Positions 41,343 to 51,433 of a DNA stretch of 64,000 nt are shown here, piece after piece (the first letter of the stretch is position 1; every line of letters begins with the position of its first letter). Source of the DNA: Mycobacterium sp. 852002-40037_SCH5390672. Its GTDB lineage: Bacteria > Actinomycetota > Actinomycetes > Mycobacteriales > Mycobacteriaceae. Made by a program: the position numbers and the translations under genes. The stretch covers positions 33,132-97,131 of the forward strand of contig NZ_LZTA01000128.1 of NCBI RefSeq assembly GCF_001665875.1, in the 5' to 3' direction. The notes under the pieces were generated by a model. It did no database searches. It was not told the DNA's origin and saw only the letters and a program-made list of their open reading frames with translations.

Positions 41343-43960
41343 AGCTGCACCGGCTGATCCTGACCAACTACCGCGGAATCTCGCACCGCGACATCGAATT
41401 CCCCGACCACGGCGTCGTGGTGGTGTGCGGCGCCAACGAGATCGGCAAGTCGTCGATGATCGAAGCCCTGGACCTGCTCCTGGAGTCCCGGGACCGCTCG
41501 ACGAAGAAAGAAGTCAAGCAGGTCAAGCCCACCCACAGTGACGTGGGTTCCGAGGTCTCCGCCGAAATCAGTTGTGGCCCCTATCGATTCGTGTATCGCA
41601 AGCGGTTTCACAAGAAGTGCGAGACGGAGCTGACGGTGGTCCAGCCATACCGCGAACAGCTGACCGGCGACGAAGCCCATGAGCGGGTCCGCGCGATGCT
41701 GGCCGAGACGGTGGACAGCGACCTGTGGCACGCCCAACGGGTGCTGCAGTCGGCGTCGACCGCCGCGGTGGATCTGTCCGGATGCGACGCGCTCTCGCGC
41801 GCGCTTGACGTCGCCGCCGGTGACAGCGGGGGCCTGTGTGGCACCGAGCCATTGCTCATCGAACGCATCGATGCCGAATACGGGCGTTACTTCACCCCGA
41901 CCGGACGTCCGACCGGCGAGTGGGCCGCCGCGATCACCCGGCTGGACGATGCCGAGGCCGCGGTCGCCGAGTGTGCGGCGGCGGTCGCCGAGGTCGACGA
42001 CCGGGTGGCTCGCCATGCCGTGTTGACCCAGCAGGTGGCCGACTTCTCCCAGCGCCGCATCGCCGCCGGGCCGCGGGTGGCTGCCGCACAGGAAGCCGCC
42101 GACAAGATCGCTGCGCTGACCGCGCAGCGCCGTGAAGCCCAGCTGGTCGCCGAGGCCGGGGCCGCCACCGCCGCCGCGGCGAGCGGCGCCCACACCGCAC
42201 GCCGGCAACTGCTCACCGAAATCGACACGCGCGCCGGGGCCGCCGCCGAAACGCAAGCGCAGGCCCACGAAGTCGCGGCTACCCTGGCGACGGCGCGTGC
42301 GGAAGCCGAAGCGTCCGACGCCGCGCTGCAGCAGGCCGCCGAGGCCCTCGCCGAGCTCCAAAGCCGGGCCGCATGCGCGCGGGGCACGGTCGAGCAGCTC
42401 GCCAACCGTGAAGAGGCCGACCGGTTGACGGCCCGGCTGGCCAAGATCGATGCCATCGAGCGGGATCGCGAGCGAATCGGCGCCGAGCTCACCACGATCG
42501 TCGTCACCGAGGCGGTGCTGCGAAGAATCGAGGATGCGGCGGTCGCCGTCGACCGCACCGGCGACCAGTTGACAATGACCTCGGCGGCTATTGAATTCAC
42601 CGCCGCCGCAGACATTCAACTGATCGTCGGCGGCCAGCAGATCTCCTTGTCGGCCGGCCAGAGCTGGTCGATCGCAGCCGCCGGACCTACCGCGGTGGAG
42701 ATCCCCGGCGTCCTGGCCGCCCGGGTGACCCCGGGCGCGACCACGCTGGACGTTCACGCCAAACACGCCGCGGCACAAGAGGAGATGACTGCGGCGCTGG
42801 CGGCCGGTGAGGTGACCGACCTGGCCTCCGCACGATCCGTCGACCAACGTCGCCGCGAACTGCAGAGCACCCGAGATCAGCTCATCGCAACGCTGGCCGG
42901 CCTGTGCGGTGACGAGCAGATCGACGAGCTGCGGTCACGGCTCGCGCAGCTGCGCGCCGAGCACCCCGCCGAGGCCGATCCCTCGCTGATGGACATCGGC
43001 GCCGCCCGCACCGAACTCGCCGCGGTCCTTCAGGCTTGCGCGGACGCGTCGAGCGAATGCGAGGCCCGTCGTCAGGCCGCTACCGCCGCGGCCACCAGTC
43101 TCGCCGAGTTATCCACGCGGGCAACGGTTCTGCAGAACACGTTGGATACTCAGCGTGCCGAGCTGGACGCCGTCGCCGGCCGGGTGGCCGCCGAGCGCGC
43201 ATCGGCCGCCGACGAGGAACTGGCGGGCGCAGCGGACGCGGCGCTGGGGGCGGCGCAGGCCGCTCAACAACGGGTCACCGAACTCACCGACGCACTCACC
43301 GCGGCCGATCCGGATGCGGTTGCGAGCGAATTGGCCGATGCCACAAAAGAAGCCGACTCGCTGCGGGAGAGCTACGAAGACGCCGCGCGCGCATTGCGCG
43401 AGATCACCATCGAACTCTCGGTATTCGGCAGTGAGGGACGCCAAGGCAAGCTCGACGCCGCGGAAACAGAGCGCGAGCACGCCGCCACCGAACACAGCCA
43501 GGTGGGCCGCCGCGCCCGGGCCGCGCTGCTGCTGCGCTCGGTCATGACGCGACACCGCGATACCACCCGGCGTCGCTACGTCGAGCCCTATCGTGCGGAA
43601 CTGCAGCGGCTGGGGCGCCCGGTGTTCGGTCCGAGTTTCGAGGTCGAGATCGACAGCGACTTGTGCATCCGTAGTCGCACGCTGGACGGCATCACGGTGC
43701 CATACGAATCCTTGTCCGGCGGCGCCAAGGAGCAGCTCGGCATCCTGGCCCGGCTGGCGGGCGCGGCCCTGGTCGCCAAGGAGGATTCCGTCCCGGTGGT
43801 GGTCGACGACGCGCTCGGTTTCACCGACCCGGACCGGTTGACCAAGATGGGCGAGTTGTTCGACACCGTGGGAACCCACGGGCAGGTGATCGTGCTCACC
43901 TGTAGCCCCGACCGTTATGACGGCGTCAAGGGTGCTCACCGCATCGATCTCAGCGCCTAG
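41339..43960 (+). CDS. SbcC/Rad50-like ATPase (Rv1278-like)
   Basis: This 873-residue SMC-type ATPase starts at GTG 41339. Walker A GANEIGKSS is at about 31-39. Ala/Glu/Arg-rich coiled coils run at about 190-410 and 480-720. The C-terminal lobe has the signature LSGGAKEQLGILARLAG and Walker B VPVVVDDALGFTD. No C-x2-C zinc hook is present between the coils. Instead a beta-rich insert (about 410-470; DIQLIVGGQQISLSAGQSWS) interrupts them, as in YhaN-type ATPases. It forms a coupled pair with the nuclease gene upstream. Confidence 0.9.
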   Translation: MKLHRLILTNYRGISHRDIEFPDHGVVVVCGANEIGKSSMIEALDLLLESRDRSTKKEVKQVKPTHSDVGSEVSAEISCGPYRFVYRKRFHKKCETELTVVQPYREQLTGDEAHERVRAMLAETVDSDLWHAQRVLQSASTAAVDLSGCDALSRALDVAAGDSGGLCGTEPLLIERIDAEYGRYFTPTGRPTGEWAAAITRLDDAEAAVAECAAAVAEVDDRVARHAVLTQQVADFSQRRIAAGPRVAAAQEAADKIAALTAQRREAQLVAEAGAATAAAASGAHTARRQLLTEIDTRAGAAAETQAQAHEVAATLATARAEAEASDAALQQAAEALAELQSRAACARGTVEQLANREEADRLTARLAKIDAIERDRERIGAELTTIVVTEAVLRRIEDAAVAVDRTGDQLTMTSAAIEFTAAADIQLIVGGQQISLSAGQSWSIAAAGPTAVEIPGVLAARVTPGATTLDVHAKHAAAQEEMTAALAAGEVTDLASARSVDQRRRELQSTRDQLIATLAGLCGDEQIDELRSRLAQLRAEHPAEADPSLMDIGAARTELAAVLQACADASSECEARRQAATAAATSLAELSTRATVLQNTLDTQRAELDAVAGRVAAERASAADEELAGAADAALGAAQAAQQRVTELTDALTAADPDAVASELADATKEADSLRESYEDAARALREITIELSVFGSEGRQGKLDAAETEREHAATEHSQVGRRARAALLLRSVMTRHRDTTRRRYVEPYRAELQRLGRPVFGPSFEVEIDSDLCIRSRTLDGITVPYESLSGGAKEQLGILARLAGAALVAKEDSVPVVVDDALGFTDPDRLTKMGELFDTVGTHGQVIVLTCSPDRYDGVKGAHRIDLSA

Positions 43961-44057
43961 CCCTGGGGGCTGACCGCGGCCGACATTGCTGGTCAAAGCG
44001 ATTCAATGCCGGGCTGGCGCCTTGCCTGCAGAATGGGATCATGGTGGGCCCACACGA

Positions 44058-45302
44058 ATGACGATGACCGCGAAGCGCAGGCGGGTGCAGCAGAAGCTGG
44101 CGGAGCTGCCCGGCGTTCGACCTGTGCGCCGGCCGATCTCACCGCACAGCACCCAAGAGTTCGATCTGTACTACGTGCGCGCGGGCCGCAAGTCCCCCCA
44201 TCCGCTGGTCATCATCCCCGGCGGCCCGGGAGTGGCGTCGGTGCAGATGTACAAAGGACTGCGGCGGCGCGCCGCGGCGGCCGGCCTCGACGTCATCATG
44301 ATCGAACACCGCGGGGTGGGCATGTCGCGCCACGACGATTCGGGTGCCGATCTGCCCCCGAAATCGATGACCGTGAACCAGGTGGTCGACGATGTGGCCG
44401 CGGTCCTCGACGACGCTCAAGTCGAGTCGGCCATCATCTATGGCGCCTCGTACGGCACCTATATCGCGGCCGGTGTCGGAGTGCGCCATCCGCACCGGGT
44501 GCGGGGTATGGTGCTCGATTCACCGTTGCTGTCCCGGCACGACATCGTCATTGTGCGCCGAGCGATCCGCCGACTGCTGCTGAAGGGGGACAGCCCCGAA
44601 ACAGCCTCGGTGGCACCGAAGATGCGCACGCTCGTCGATGCCGGGATCATGGATGCGACGGCAACACAGGTCGTGGCGACGATTTACGGGTACGGCGGGG
44701 CGGACCTGCTCGAGCGGCAACTCGACCTGCTGCTCGATGGCCGAAAGTTGCTGTGGTGGGCGCTATCCCGATTCACCTCCTTGAGCAACCTGCCGTATCG
44801 CTACGAAGAAGACCTGGTGAGTCGCATCGCGTTCCGGGAATTGGACTACGCAGCCGAACCCGACGGTCTACCGCTTGATCCCGCGGTGGCCGAAAGTAGA
44901 ACACGCACGCAGCGAGTGACTTTCGAGGACGAGCCCTATGACCTGCCGGCCGAAATGCCGAATTTCCACTGGCCCACCGCGGTGGTTTCCGGAGGTCGTG
45001 ACCTCATCACCCCACCAGCGGTCGCCGAGCGTGTCGCGTCGCTGCTGCCCAATGCGGTGCTGTTGAGCCTGCCGAGCATGGCGCACAGCGCGCTGGACTT
45101 TCGTGAGTCCGTCGCGCTCGCGACTGCCGATGCGGTTCGCCGCGGCGACTTGAAGGGGCTTGCCGCACAGGCACCCGCGCTGGACGCGCTTCCGGCGCGC
45201 CCCGAGGTGCGACTGCTGTGGAAGGCACTCGGCGCGGCGGCCGTCGCCGAGGGTGCCCTGCCGATCCCGAATGGGCTGCGGCGGCGGCTCAACTCCGCGT
45301 GA
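44058..45302 (+). CDS. Alpha/beta hydrolase, proline-iminopeptidase-like (S33)
   Basis: This 414-residue serine hydrolase starts at ATG 44058. The oxyanion-hole motif IIPGGPG, nucleophile elbow GASYGT, acid in SGGRDLITPP and His in SMAHSALD supply a full catalytic set, in the order seen in S33 peptidases. It could release N-terminal amino acids or hydrolyse an ester. The gene sits where H37Rv has Rv1279, a GMC oxidoreductase, so the locus differs there. It overlaps the oppA gene tail-to-tail by 14 bp. The next gene set is a peptide importer, so a peptidase role would fit, but this is inference. Confidence 0.85.
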   Translation: MTMTAKRRRVQQKLAELPGVRPVRRPISPHSTQEFDLYYVRAGRKSPHPLVIIPGGPGVASVQMYKGLRRRAAAAGLDVIMIEHRGVGMSRHDDSGADLPPKSMTVNQVVDDVAAVLDDAQVESAIIYGASYGTYIAAGVGVRHPHRVRGMVLDSPLLSRHDIVIVRRAIRRLLLKGDSPETASVAPKMRTLVDAGIMDATATQVVATIYGYGGADLLERQLDLLLDGRKLLWWALSRFTSLSNLPYRYEEDLVSRIAFRELDYAAEPDGLPLDPAVAESRTRTQRVTFEDEPYDLPAEMPNFHWPTAVVSGGRDLITPPAVAERVASLLPNAVLLSLPSMAHSALDFRESVALATADAVRRGDLKGLAAQAPALDALPARPEVRLLWKALGAAAVAEGALPIPNGLRRRLNSA

Positions 45303-46983
45303 ACCCGATGGCGGTGTAGTCGAGGTCGGCGAGACCCGCCGCGCCGAAATTGGCCAGTGCGCTGCGCACCGCCACGTCCCCGGGCGACTGCGTCAGCGGA
45401 AGGCTGAATCCCTCAGCCCAGATGAGCCTGTCGAGATCGTTCGCCAACGCCCGCGCCTTGGCCGGATCGAGTTCTTCCAGCGTGCTTTCGATGGCGGCGT
45501 CGATCTGCTCGCCGCCGATCTTGCCGAAATTGCTCTCCCCGTCCGATTTGTAGATCTGGGTCAGCGCCGAGAGCGGGAAGGCGTCTCCGAGCCAACCGAA
45601 TTGGGCCATATCAAAGGCACCGACGTTGATGTAATTGGTGAAAAAGCCGCTGCCCGACCGGGAGACGAGTTCGAGCTTGACCCCGATCTGAGCGAGACTG
45701 TGCTGGGCGATTTGGGCGAACTGCCGGCTGCCCTGCGCGTCGTAGAACAAATCACGAATCACCAGCTGCCGGCCGGCCTTCTCCCGGAACTGGCCGGTCC
45801 GCTTCCAGCCCAACGCGTCCAGCTCTCGACTGGCCGCGGCCGGGTCGTACGGAACGACCGAGCTGTTGTCCTGATAGCCCCGCTGCCCGGCGACATAGAT
45901 GTGATTGCCCAGTGCCACGGGGTCGCTGGTGAGACCGTATTGGACGACCCTGGCGATGGTCTGGCGATCGATCCCCTTACACACCGCGACGCGCAGCGCC
46001 TTGTCGGCCAGGATCGATCCCGGGGCACCGTTGAAGGTGAAGTGAGACCAGGCCGGCGCGGGTGCGCGCCGAATCGAAATCCCCTTGGTGCGCTGGGCGA
46101 TGGTCAGTTGATCGATCGTGCCGACCCCGGTGGCGTCGATGGTGTTGTTTTGCAGCGCCGGCAGGCGCGCTGCATCGTCGAGCACCAGGTAGGTGATGGT
46201 GTCCAGACGAGGTCGCGCACCCCACCATTTCGGGTTGCGGCTCAACACGATCCGCTGGGTGGTCCGATCCAGCGACGAGACGACGAACGGGCCGGCCGAC
46301 GGGCCGGGCCCCTCCAGCTGGCCCTTGTTGAAAGCCTCCGGGGTGGCCGTCATGCTCTTGGGCAGCAGCATTCCGTTGCCGGCGAACATGCCGCGCCACT
46401 CGGCGTAGGGCTTGGAGAACGTCATGATGGCCTGCCGGTCGTCGACACCGCGGGTCACCGAGGCGACACGGTCGGCGCCACTGGGCCCGGCGATCTCGAA
46501 GGTCTTGTCGGCGCCGCTCAGGGCGTGGATCTGGCTGGCGATGTCCGCCCAGGTGATCGGCGTGCCATCGGACCACACCGCCCTGGGATTGATCGTGTAC
46601 GTAACCACCTGCGGCGCAGTGCCGGTGAGCTCGATGCCGGTGAAGTAGTCGGTGTCGACCGTCGTCGAGCCGTCCGGACCGATGATGAAAGCCCGTGGCA
46701 GGGTGGCCTTCATCATCGCCGAGACATCGGCCGAGTTTCCGTCGATGTGCAAGATGTTGAAGTTCGGCGGAAAGTCGGTGAGCGCGAGTCGCAGGTTACC
46801 GCCGTCTTGAAGGGTGGCCGGATCGTGCGGGTTGACGTCGCTTGTCGAACCGACCTGCGCGTTATGGCCGGTTTCGGGAATCAGGTTGACGGCCGGCGAG
46901 CAACCGGACAGCGCCAGCGTCACCGCGAGAAACACCACCGCGAACCGGGTTCCCTGACCCGGCTTGCGCAACCGGCTAGGCAC
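45289..46983 (-). CDS. oppA: Oligopeptide-binding lipoprotein OppA
   Basis: This 564-residue substrate-binding lipoprotein of the Opp importer starts at GTG 46983. The lipobox is LSGC, Cys about residue 28. The mature part is an SBP_bac_5 domain: NPRAVWSDGTPITWADIASQ is the family signature, split here at about residues 130-150. It delivers peptides (glutathione and bradykinin are reported for M. tuberculosis OppA) to OppB/OppC. It overlaps oppD by 8 bp and is the last gene of oppBCDA on the minus strand. Confidence 0.93.
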   Translation of the reverse strand: MPSRLRKPGQGTRFAVVFLAVTLALSGCSPAVNLIPETGHNAQVGSTSDVNPHDPATLQDGGNLRLALTDFPPNFNILHIDGNSADVSAMMKATLPRAFIIGPDGSTTVDTDYFTGIELTGTAPQVVTYTINPRAVWSDGTPITWADIASQIHALSGADKTFEIAGPSGADRVASVTRGVDDRQAIMTFSKPYAEWRGMFAGNGMLLPKSMTATPEAFNKGQLEGPGPSAGPFVVSSLDRTTQRIVLSRNPKWWGARPRLDTITYLVLDDAARLPALQNNTIDATGVGTIDQLTIAQRTKGISIRRAPAPAWSHFTFNGAPGSILADKALRVAVCKGIDRQTIARVVQYGLTSDPVALGNHIYVAGQRGYQDNSSVVPYDPAAASRELDALGWKRTGQFREKAGRQLVIRDLFYDAQGSRQFAQIAQHSLAQIGVKLELVSRSGSGFFTNYINVGAFDMAQFGWLGDAFPLSALTQIYKSDGESNFGKIGGEQIDAAIESTLEELDPAKARALANDLDRLIWAEGFSLPLTQSPGDVAVRSALANFGAAGLADLDYTAIGFTRS

Positions 46984-48811
46984 GTGCGCCCGGATCCGGT
47001 TGCGGCACCGCTTTCAACAGCCGCCGCGTGTATTCGTGTTGCGGATCGGCGAAGACCTGACGGCTGTCGCCCTGCTCCACGATCGTGCCGGCATACATCA
47101 CCACGACATCGTGTGCGAGGTGCTTGACGACCGAAAGATCATGGGAAACAAACAGATAGGACAGACCGAACCGCTCTTGCAGGTCGAGCAGCAGGTTGAT
47201 GATCCCGGCCTGAATGGACACGTCGAGCGCGGAAACCGGTTCATCGAGCGCCAGGATCTTCGGTTGTAGTGCCAGCGCCCGGGCGATGCCGATGCGCTGC
47301 TTTTGCCCGCCGGAGAACTCGGCGGGGTAGCGGACCGCATCGGCGCGGCGCAGCCCCACGATGTCCAGCAGTTCGGCGACGCGCGCGTTGGTGTGGCTCT
47401 TGTCGAAACCGTTGGCCCGCAGGGGCTCCGCGAGGAGCTCGAACACCGGTAGCCGCGGGTCCAGCGACGCCACCGGGTCTTGGAACACGACCTGAATGTC
47501 GCGCCGCAGCGATCGCCTGCTCGATGCACTCAACGTGGTGACGTCGGTGCCCAGCACTTCGATCGAACCGGACTGGGGCCCAGTGAGTTCCAAGATCTCG
47601 TGCAAGGTGGTCGACTTGCCCGAACCGGACTCACCGACGATGCCCAGGGTGCGGCCCCGCCGCACTTCGAAACTGACGCCGTCGACGGCACGCACCTCAC
47701 CGGCGCTGCGACGGAACACGCCCTTCGTCAGCCGGTAGGTCCTGGCCAGATCACGCACGCGAACGACCACCGGCGTGTCGGCCGATTCCGCTGGGCGGGC
47801 TTCGGTACTCACTCCGTAGATGTCGGCGGCGCTTCGCCCGTCGACCTGATCGGTGCGGATGCAGGCCGCCCGGTGATCGGCGCCGACGGACAGCAATTGC
47901 GGTTCCTCGAGCCGACATTCGTCGATGGCCAGCGGGCAGCGGGGCGCGAACGGGCATCCGGGATCCAGGCCCGCCAGCGACGGCGGCGCACCGGGAATCG
48001 GCACCAACCGGGTGCCCTGTGCGGCGTCCAGGCGCGGCACCGAGCCCAACAGCCCGACGGTGTAGGGCATCCGGCGATCCCGGTAAAGGGTAGCCACGTC
48101 AGCGGATTCGACAACCCGCCCGGCGTACATCACCAGGGCGCGGTCGGCGAACTCGGCGACGACACCGAGGTCGTGCGTGATGATGAGCACTGCGGCACCG
48201 GTGATCTCGCGTGCCGTTTCGAGTACCTCGAGGATCTGGGCCTGCACCGTGACGTCCAGTGCGGTGGTGGGCTCGTCGCAGATCAACAAGTCGGGGTCGT
48301 TGGCGATCGCGATCGCGATGACCACACGTTGTCGCTCGCCGCCGGACAGTTCGTGCGGAAATGCGCGGGCCCGCCGCCCAGGCTGCGCGATTCCTACCAG
48401 TTCGAGCAATTCCACCGCGCGCCGGCGGGCGGCCTTCTTGCCCACTCGCGGCTGGTGGATCTCGATCGCCTCGGCGATCTGGTCGCCGACGGTGTAGACG
48501 GGCGTCAACGCCGACATCGGATCCTGAAACACCATGCCGACCGACTTGCCGCGCAACCGCGACATCGCCTCGTCGCGCAGGCCCAGCAGCTCGGTGTCGT
48601 GCAACCGGACCGAGCCGCGCACCTGCGCGTACTCGGGCAACAGGCCGATGGCCGCCATCGCCGAAACCGACTTCCCTGAACCTGATTCGCCGACCATGGC
48701 GACGACTTCTCCCGGTTCGATGCGGTAGGTGATGCCGCGCACCGCTGTCACCGGCGCGCCACCGGTCGGGAACGTGACCGCCAAGTCTGTCACCTCCAGC
48801 AGCGCGCTCAT
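46976..48811 (-). CDS. oppD: Oligopeptide importer ATPase OppD (two fused ABC domains)
   Basis: This 611-residue protein joins OppD- and OppF-type ATPases. Domain 1 has Walker A GESGSGKSV, signature LSGGERQRV and Walker B LLICDEPTTALD, with an OppD-type Cys-containing tail (CPFAPRCPLAIDEC). That Cys motif can hold an iron-sulfur cluster in related proteins. Domain 2 (about 345-611) has GESGSGKSTT, FSGGQKQRI and ILALDEPVSALD. Both sites look complete. ATG 48811 overlaps the oppC stop (ATGA), and the end overlaps oppA. Confidence 0.95.
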   Translation of the reverse strand: MSALLEVTDLAVTFPTGGAPVTAVRGITYRIEPGEVVAMVGESGSGKSVSAMAAIGLLPEYAQVRGSVRLHDTELLGLRDEAMSRLRGKSVGMVFQDPMSALTPVYTVGDQIAEAIEIHQPRVGKKAARRRAVELLELVGIAQPGRRARAFPHELSGGERQRVVIAIAIANDPDLLICDEPTTALDVTVQAQILEVLETAREITGAAVLIITHDLGVVAEFADRALVMYAGRVVESADVATLYRDRRMPYTVGLLGSVPRLDAAQGTRLVPIPGAPPSLAGLDPGCPFAPRCPLAIDECRLEEPQLLSVGADHRAACIRTDQVDGRSAADIYGVSTEARPAESADTPVVVRVRDLARTYRLTKGVFRRSAGEVRAVDGVSFEVRRGRTLGIVGESGSGKSTTLHEILELTGPQSGSIEVLGTDVTTLSASSRRSLRRDIQVVFQDPVASLDPRLPVFELLAEPLRANGFDKSHTNARVAELLDIVGLRRADAVRYPAEFSGGQKQRIGIARALALQPKILALDEPVSALDVSIQAGIINLLLDLQERFGLSYLFVSHDLSVVKHLAHDVVVMYAGTIVEQGDSRQVFADPQHEYTRRLLKAVPQPDPGARA

Positions 48812-49734
48812 CGTTCCCCGCCCCGCAGCCCCGCACTGGCGGGGTCAAGCGCGTCCCGCAGGCCGTCGCCGGTGAGATTGGCGCACACCAAAATCAGCAC
48901 CAGCACCCCCGCGGGAAACAGAAATACCCACGGGAAGGTGGTCGCGGACTGGGTGCCGTTGGCGATCAACGTGCCCAGCGACACGTCCGGTGGCTGGATG
49001 CCGAAACCGAGGAAGCTCAGGCCGGTTTCGGCCAGGATGGCCGAGGCGACGTTGAGCGCGGCGTCGATGATCAGAATGGAGGCCACATTGGGCACCACGT
49101 GGCCGACGATGATGCGACGGCTGGATACTCCCATATACCTTGCGGCCCGGATGAATTCGCGTTCACGCAAACTCATGGTCATGCCACGCACCATGCGTGA
49201 ACTGACCATCCAGCCGAAACCCGCCAGCAGCAGAACCAGCATCAAGACATTGGCCGAGTTCTTGATTCGTGGCGTCACGATGGCGATGAGGATGAAGCTG
49301 GGCACTACTAACAGCAAATCGACCACCCACATCAGCACGCGGTCGCGCCAGCCTCCGAAATAGCCTGATATCGACCCGACGGTGGCGGCGATGCCGGTGG
49401 AGATCACCGCGACACACACGCCGATCAGCATCGACTTCTGCATCCCGCGCAGGATCTGCGCCAACAGGTCTTGACCCAGGGCGTTGGTGCCCAGCCAGTG
49501 GTGCGCGTTCGGCGGCTGCAGCAGTGCGGTGAAATCGAGGTCTTCGTAGGAATAGGGCAGCAGCGCGGGCAGTGCGTAACAGCCGATGAACAACAGCACC
49601 AACAACGTCAGGGACGCCACCGCGAATCGGTTGCGGGCAAACCGTCGCAGCACCAGGGTGCGCCGTGAGGTGAAGTCCGCGACTTCGTGACCCGAAAAAC
49701 CGTGGGCGCCATCGATGTTCGCCTGGGCGGTCAT
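48808..49734 (-). CDS. oppC: Oligopeptide importer permease OppC
   Basis: This 308-residue membrane permease has an N-terminal OppC leader (about 25-75) with one TM helix, then the BPD_transp_1 domain with five more. The EAA-type coupling loop is RAARYMGVSSRRIIVGHVVP, which contacts the ATPase. Start and stop overlap its neighbours (ATGA on both sides), so the whole oppBCDA run is translationally coupled. Confidence 0.94.
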   Translation of the reverse strand: MTAQANIDGAHGFSGHEVADFTSRRTLVLRRFARNRFAVASLTLLVLLFIGCYALPALLPYSYEDLDFTALLQPPNAHHWLGTNALGQDLLAQILRGMQKSMLIGVCVAVISTGIAATVGSISGYFGGWRDRVLMWVVDLLLVVPSFILIAIVTPRIKNSANVLMLVLLLAGFGWMVSSRMVRGMTMSLREREFIRAARYMGVSSRRIIVGHVVPNVASILIIDAALNVASAILAETGLSFLGFGIQPPDVSLGTLIANGTQSATTFPWVFLFPAGVLVLILVCANLTGDGLRDALDPASAGLRGGER

Positions 49735-50708
49735 GACACCCGGACCCGCGGATCAAGGGCTGCGTAGAACACGTCCGACAGCAGACCGGCCAGCAACACC
49801 ACCGCGCCGGAGAACAAGGTGATCGCCGCGATGATGTTGGTGTCCTGAGTCGCGATGCCCTGCACCAGCCATTCGCCCATGCCGTGCCAGCCGAAGATCT
49901 TCTCCACGAACACCGCTCCCATGACCAGACCGGCCACGCCGTAGGCGAACAGGGTGGCCAGCGGTATCAGCGCGGTGCGCAGCCCGTGCTTGACCAGCGC
50001 CCGCCGACGGGTGAGTCCTTTGGCGCGCGCGGTGCGAATGAAATCCTGGCCCAGGACGTCCAGCATCGCGTTGCGCTGATAGCGGCTGTATCCCGCCGCG
50101 GCGGCCAGCGCCAGGGTCAGCGACGGCAAGACCAAATGCCGTAACCGGTCGAGCAGCTGGGCGCCGGTCCCGCCGGTCACGCCCGGTGAGGTCTCCCCGG
50201 TGTAGTCGAAAACGTTGATGCCCACGGCCCAATTCACCCGCAGCGCGCCCAGGATCAGCAGGCTGGCGATCACGAATGTCGGGGTGCTGAGAACCAGCAG
50301 CGCCACCATGGTGACGACGCGATCGCTGAGCCGGTACTGGCGAATGGCGCCCCACGCTCCGGCCGCGATGCCCAGTGCGGTGCCCAGCAGCGAACCGATG
50401 ATCAGCAGGCGCAGGGTTACTCCGACGCGACGCCAGAGCGTCGATCCGACGGGCTGTCCGGTGATGGTCTTGCCGAAGTCACCGCGGACGGCGTGCGACG
50501 CCCAGTGCGCATAGCGGATCGGTATCGGCTCATCCAGGCCGAGCGTGTGGGCCTTGGCGTCGATCACGGCTTGCGGCGGCCGCGGGCTGCGCTGCAGCAG
50601 ACTGTCCAGTGGCTTGAAGGCCACCGACGTCAGGCAAAACGTCAGAAACGATGCCAGCGCCAGCAGCACAACGTAGTTGAGCAATCGGCGTGCCAGAAAC
50701 CGAGTCAT
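49731..50708 (-). CDS. oppB: Oligopeptide importer permease OppB
   Basis: This 325-residue permease is the first gene of the opp operon. ATG 50708 gives MTRFLARRLLNYVVLLALAS, the standard OppB first TM helix, and the family length; the open frame continues upstream to 50888 but there it overlaps the canA leader. The EAA loop is RTARAKGLTRRRALVKHGLR. The operon promoter must lie in the 213 bp shared with canA; no clear hexamers stand out. Confidence 0.93.
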   Translation of the reverse strand: MTRFLARRLLNYVVLLALASFLTFCLTSVAFKPLDSLLQRSPRPPQAVIDAKAHTLGLDEPIPIRYAHWASHAVRGDFGKTITGQPVGSTLWRRVGVTLRLLIIGSLLGTALGIAAGAWGAIRQYRLSDRVVTMVALLVLSTPTFVIASLLILGALRVNWAVGINVFDYTGETSPGVTGGTGAQLLDRLRHLVLPSLTLALAAAAGYSRYQRNAMLDVLGQDFIRTARAKGLTRRRALVKHGLRTALIPLATLFAYGVAGLVMGAVFVEKIFGWHGMGEWLVQGIATQDTNIIAAITLFSGAVVLLAGLLSDVFYAALDPRVRVS

Positions 50709-50921
50709 GCCCGTCCGCACGCCCCACGTCGCATGGGGACAGGCTATCGAGCCGGCAGCACAGCGTCGCGCCTCGCAGCGTTCGGCGCGTTCGGTCGCCT
50801 TCCGATCCGGTTGATTCTCATGCGTGAATCGCGTGTGATCGGTTGTTAGGATCCACCGCGGTACCGAGCCGTGCAGCAAACACAGCACGTTTCAGGCCGC
50901 GACACTCCCAAGGAGGCTTGC

Positions 50922-51413
50922 GTGACGGTTACCGATGATTACCTGGCCAACAACGCCGAGTATGCGAGCGCCTTCGAAGGCCTGCTGCCGATGCCGCCGG
51001 GCAAACATGTGGCGGTCGTGGCGTGCATGGACGCCCGGCTCGATGTCTATCGCATCCTTGGGCTCCACGAGGGGGACGCTCACGTCATCCGCAACGCCGG
51101 GGGAGTCGTCACCGACGACGTCATCCGCTCGCTGGCCATCAGCCAGCGGTTGCTCGGAACCCGGGAGATCATCCTGATTCACCACACCGATTGCGGGATG
51201 CTCACCTTCACCGACGACGACTTCAAGCGCAGTATCCAGGAGGAGACGGGTATCAAGCCGGGGTGGGCGGCCGAGGCCTTCGGCGACCTCGCCGAGGATG
51301 TCCGCCAGTCGCTGCGCCGCCTGGAGGCCAGCCCGTTCGTCACCAAGCACGTGTCGGCGCGCGGATTCGTGTTCGACGTGGCCACGGGCAAGCTCAACGA
51401 GGTCACTCTCTAG
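50922..51413 (+). CDS. canA: Beta-carbonic anhydrase (Rv1284-like)
   Basis: This 163-residue zinc enzyme interconverts CO2 and bicarbonate. GTG 50922 follows a strong AGGAGG at 50911-50916. Zinc ligands are C35, H88 and C91, with the D37/R39 dyad in CMDARLD. In M. tuberculosis Rv1284 this short form is active and needed in vivo. The stop is followed by a convergent thioesterase gene after 20 bp. Bicarbonate supply beside peptide and sulfate uptake genes is also the H37Rv order. Confidence 0.95.
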   Translation: MTVTDDYLANNAEYASAFEGLLPMPPGKHVAVVACMDARLDVYRILGLHEGDAHVIRNAGGVVTDDVIRSLAISQRLLGTREIILIHHTDCGMLTFTDDDFKRSIQEETGIKPGWAAEAFGDLAEDVRQSLRRLEASPFVTKHVSARGFVFDVATGKLNEVTL

Positions 51414-51433
51414 ACCCCGCGACAGCTGTTGCG

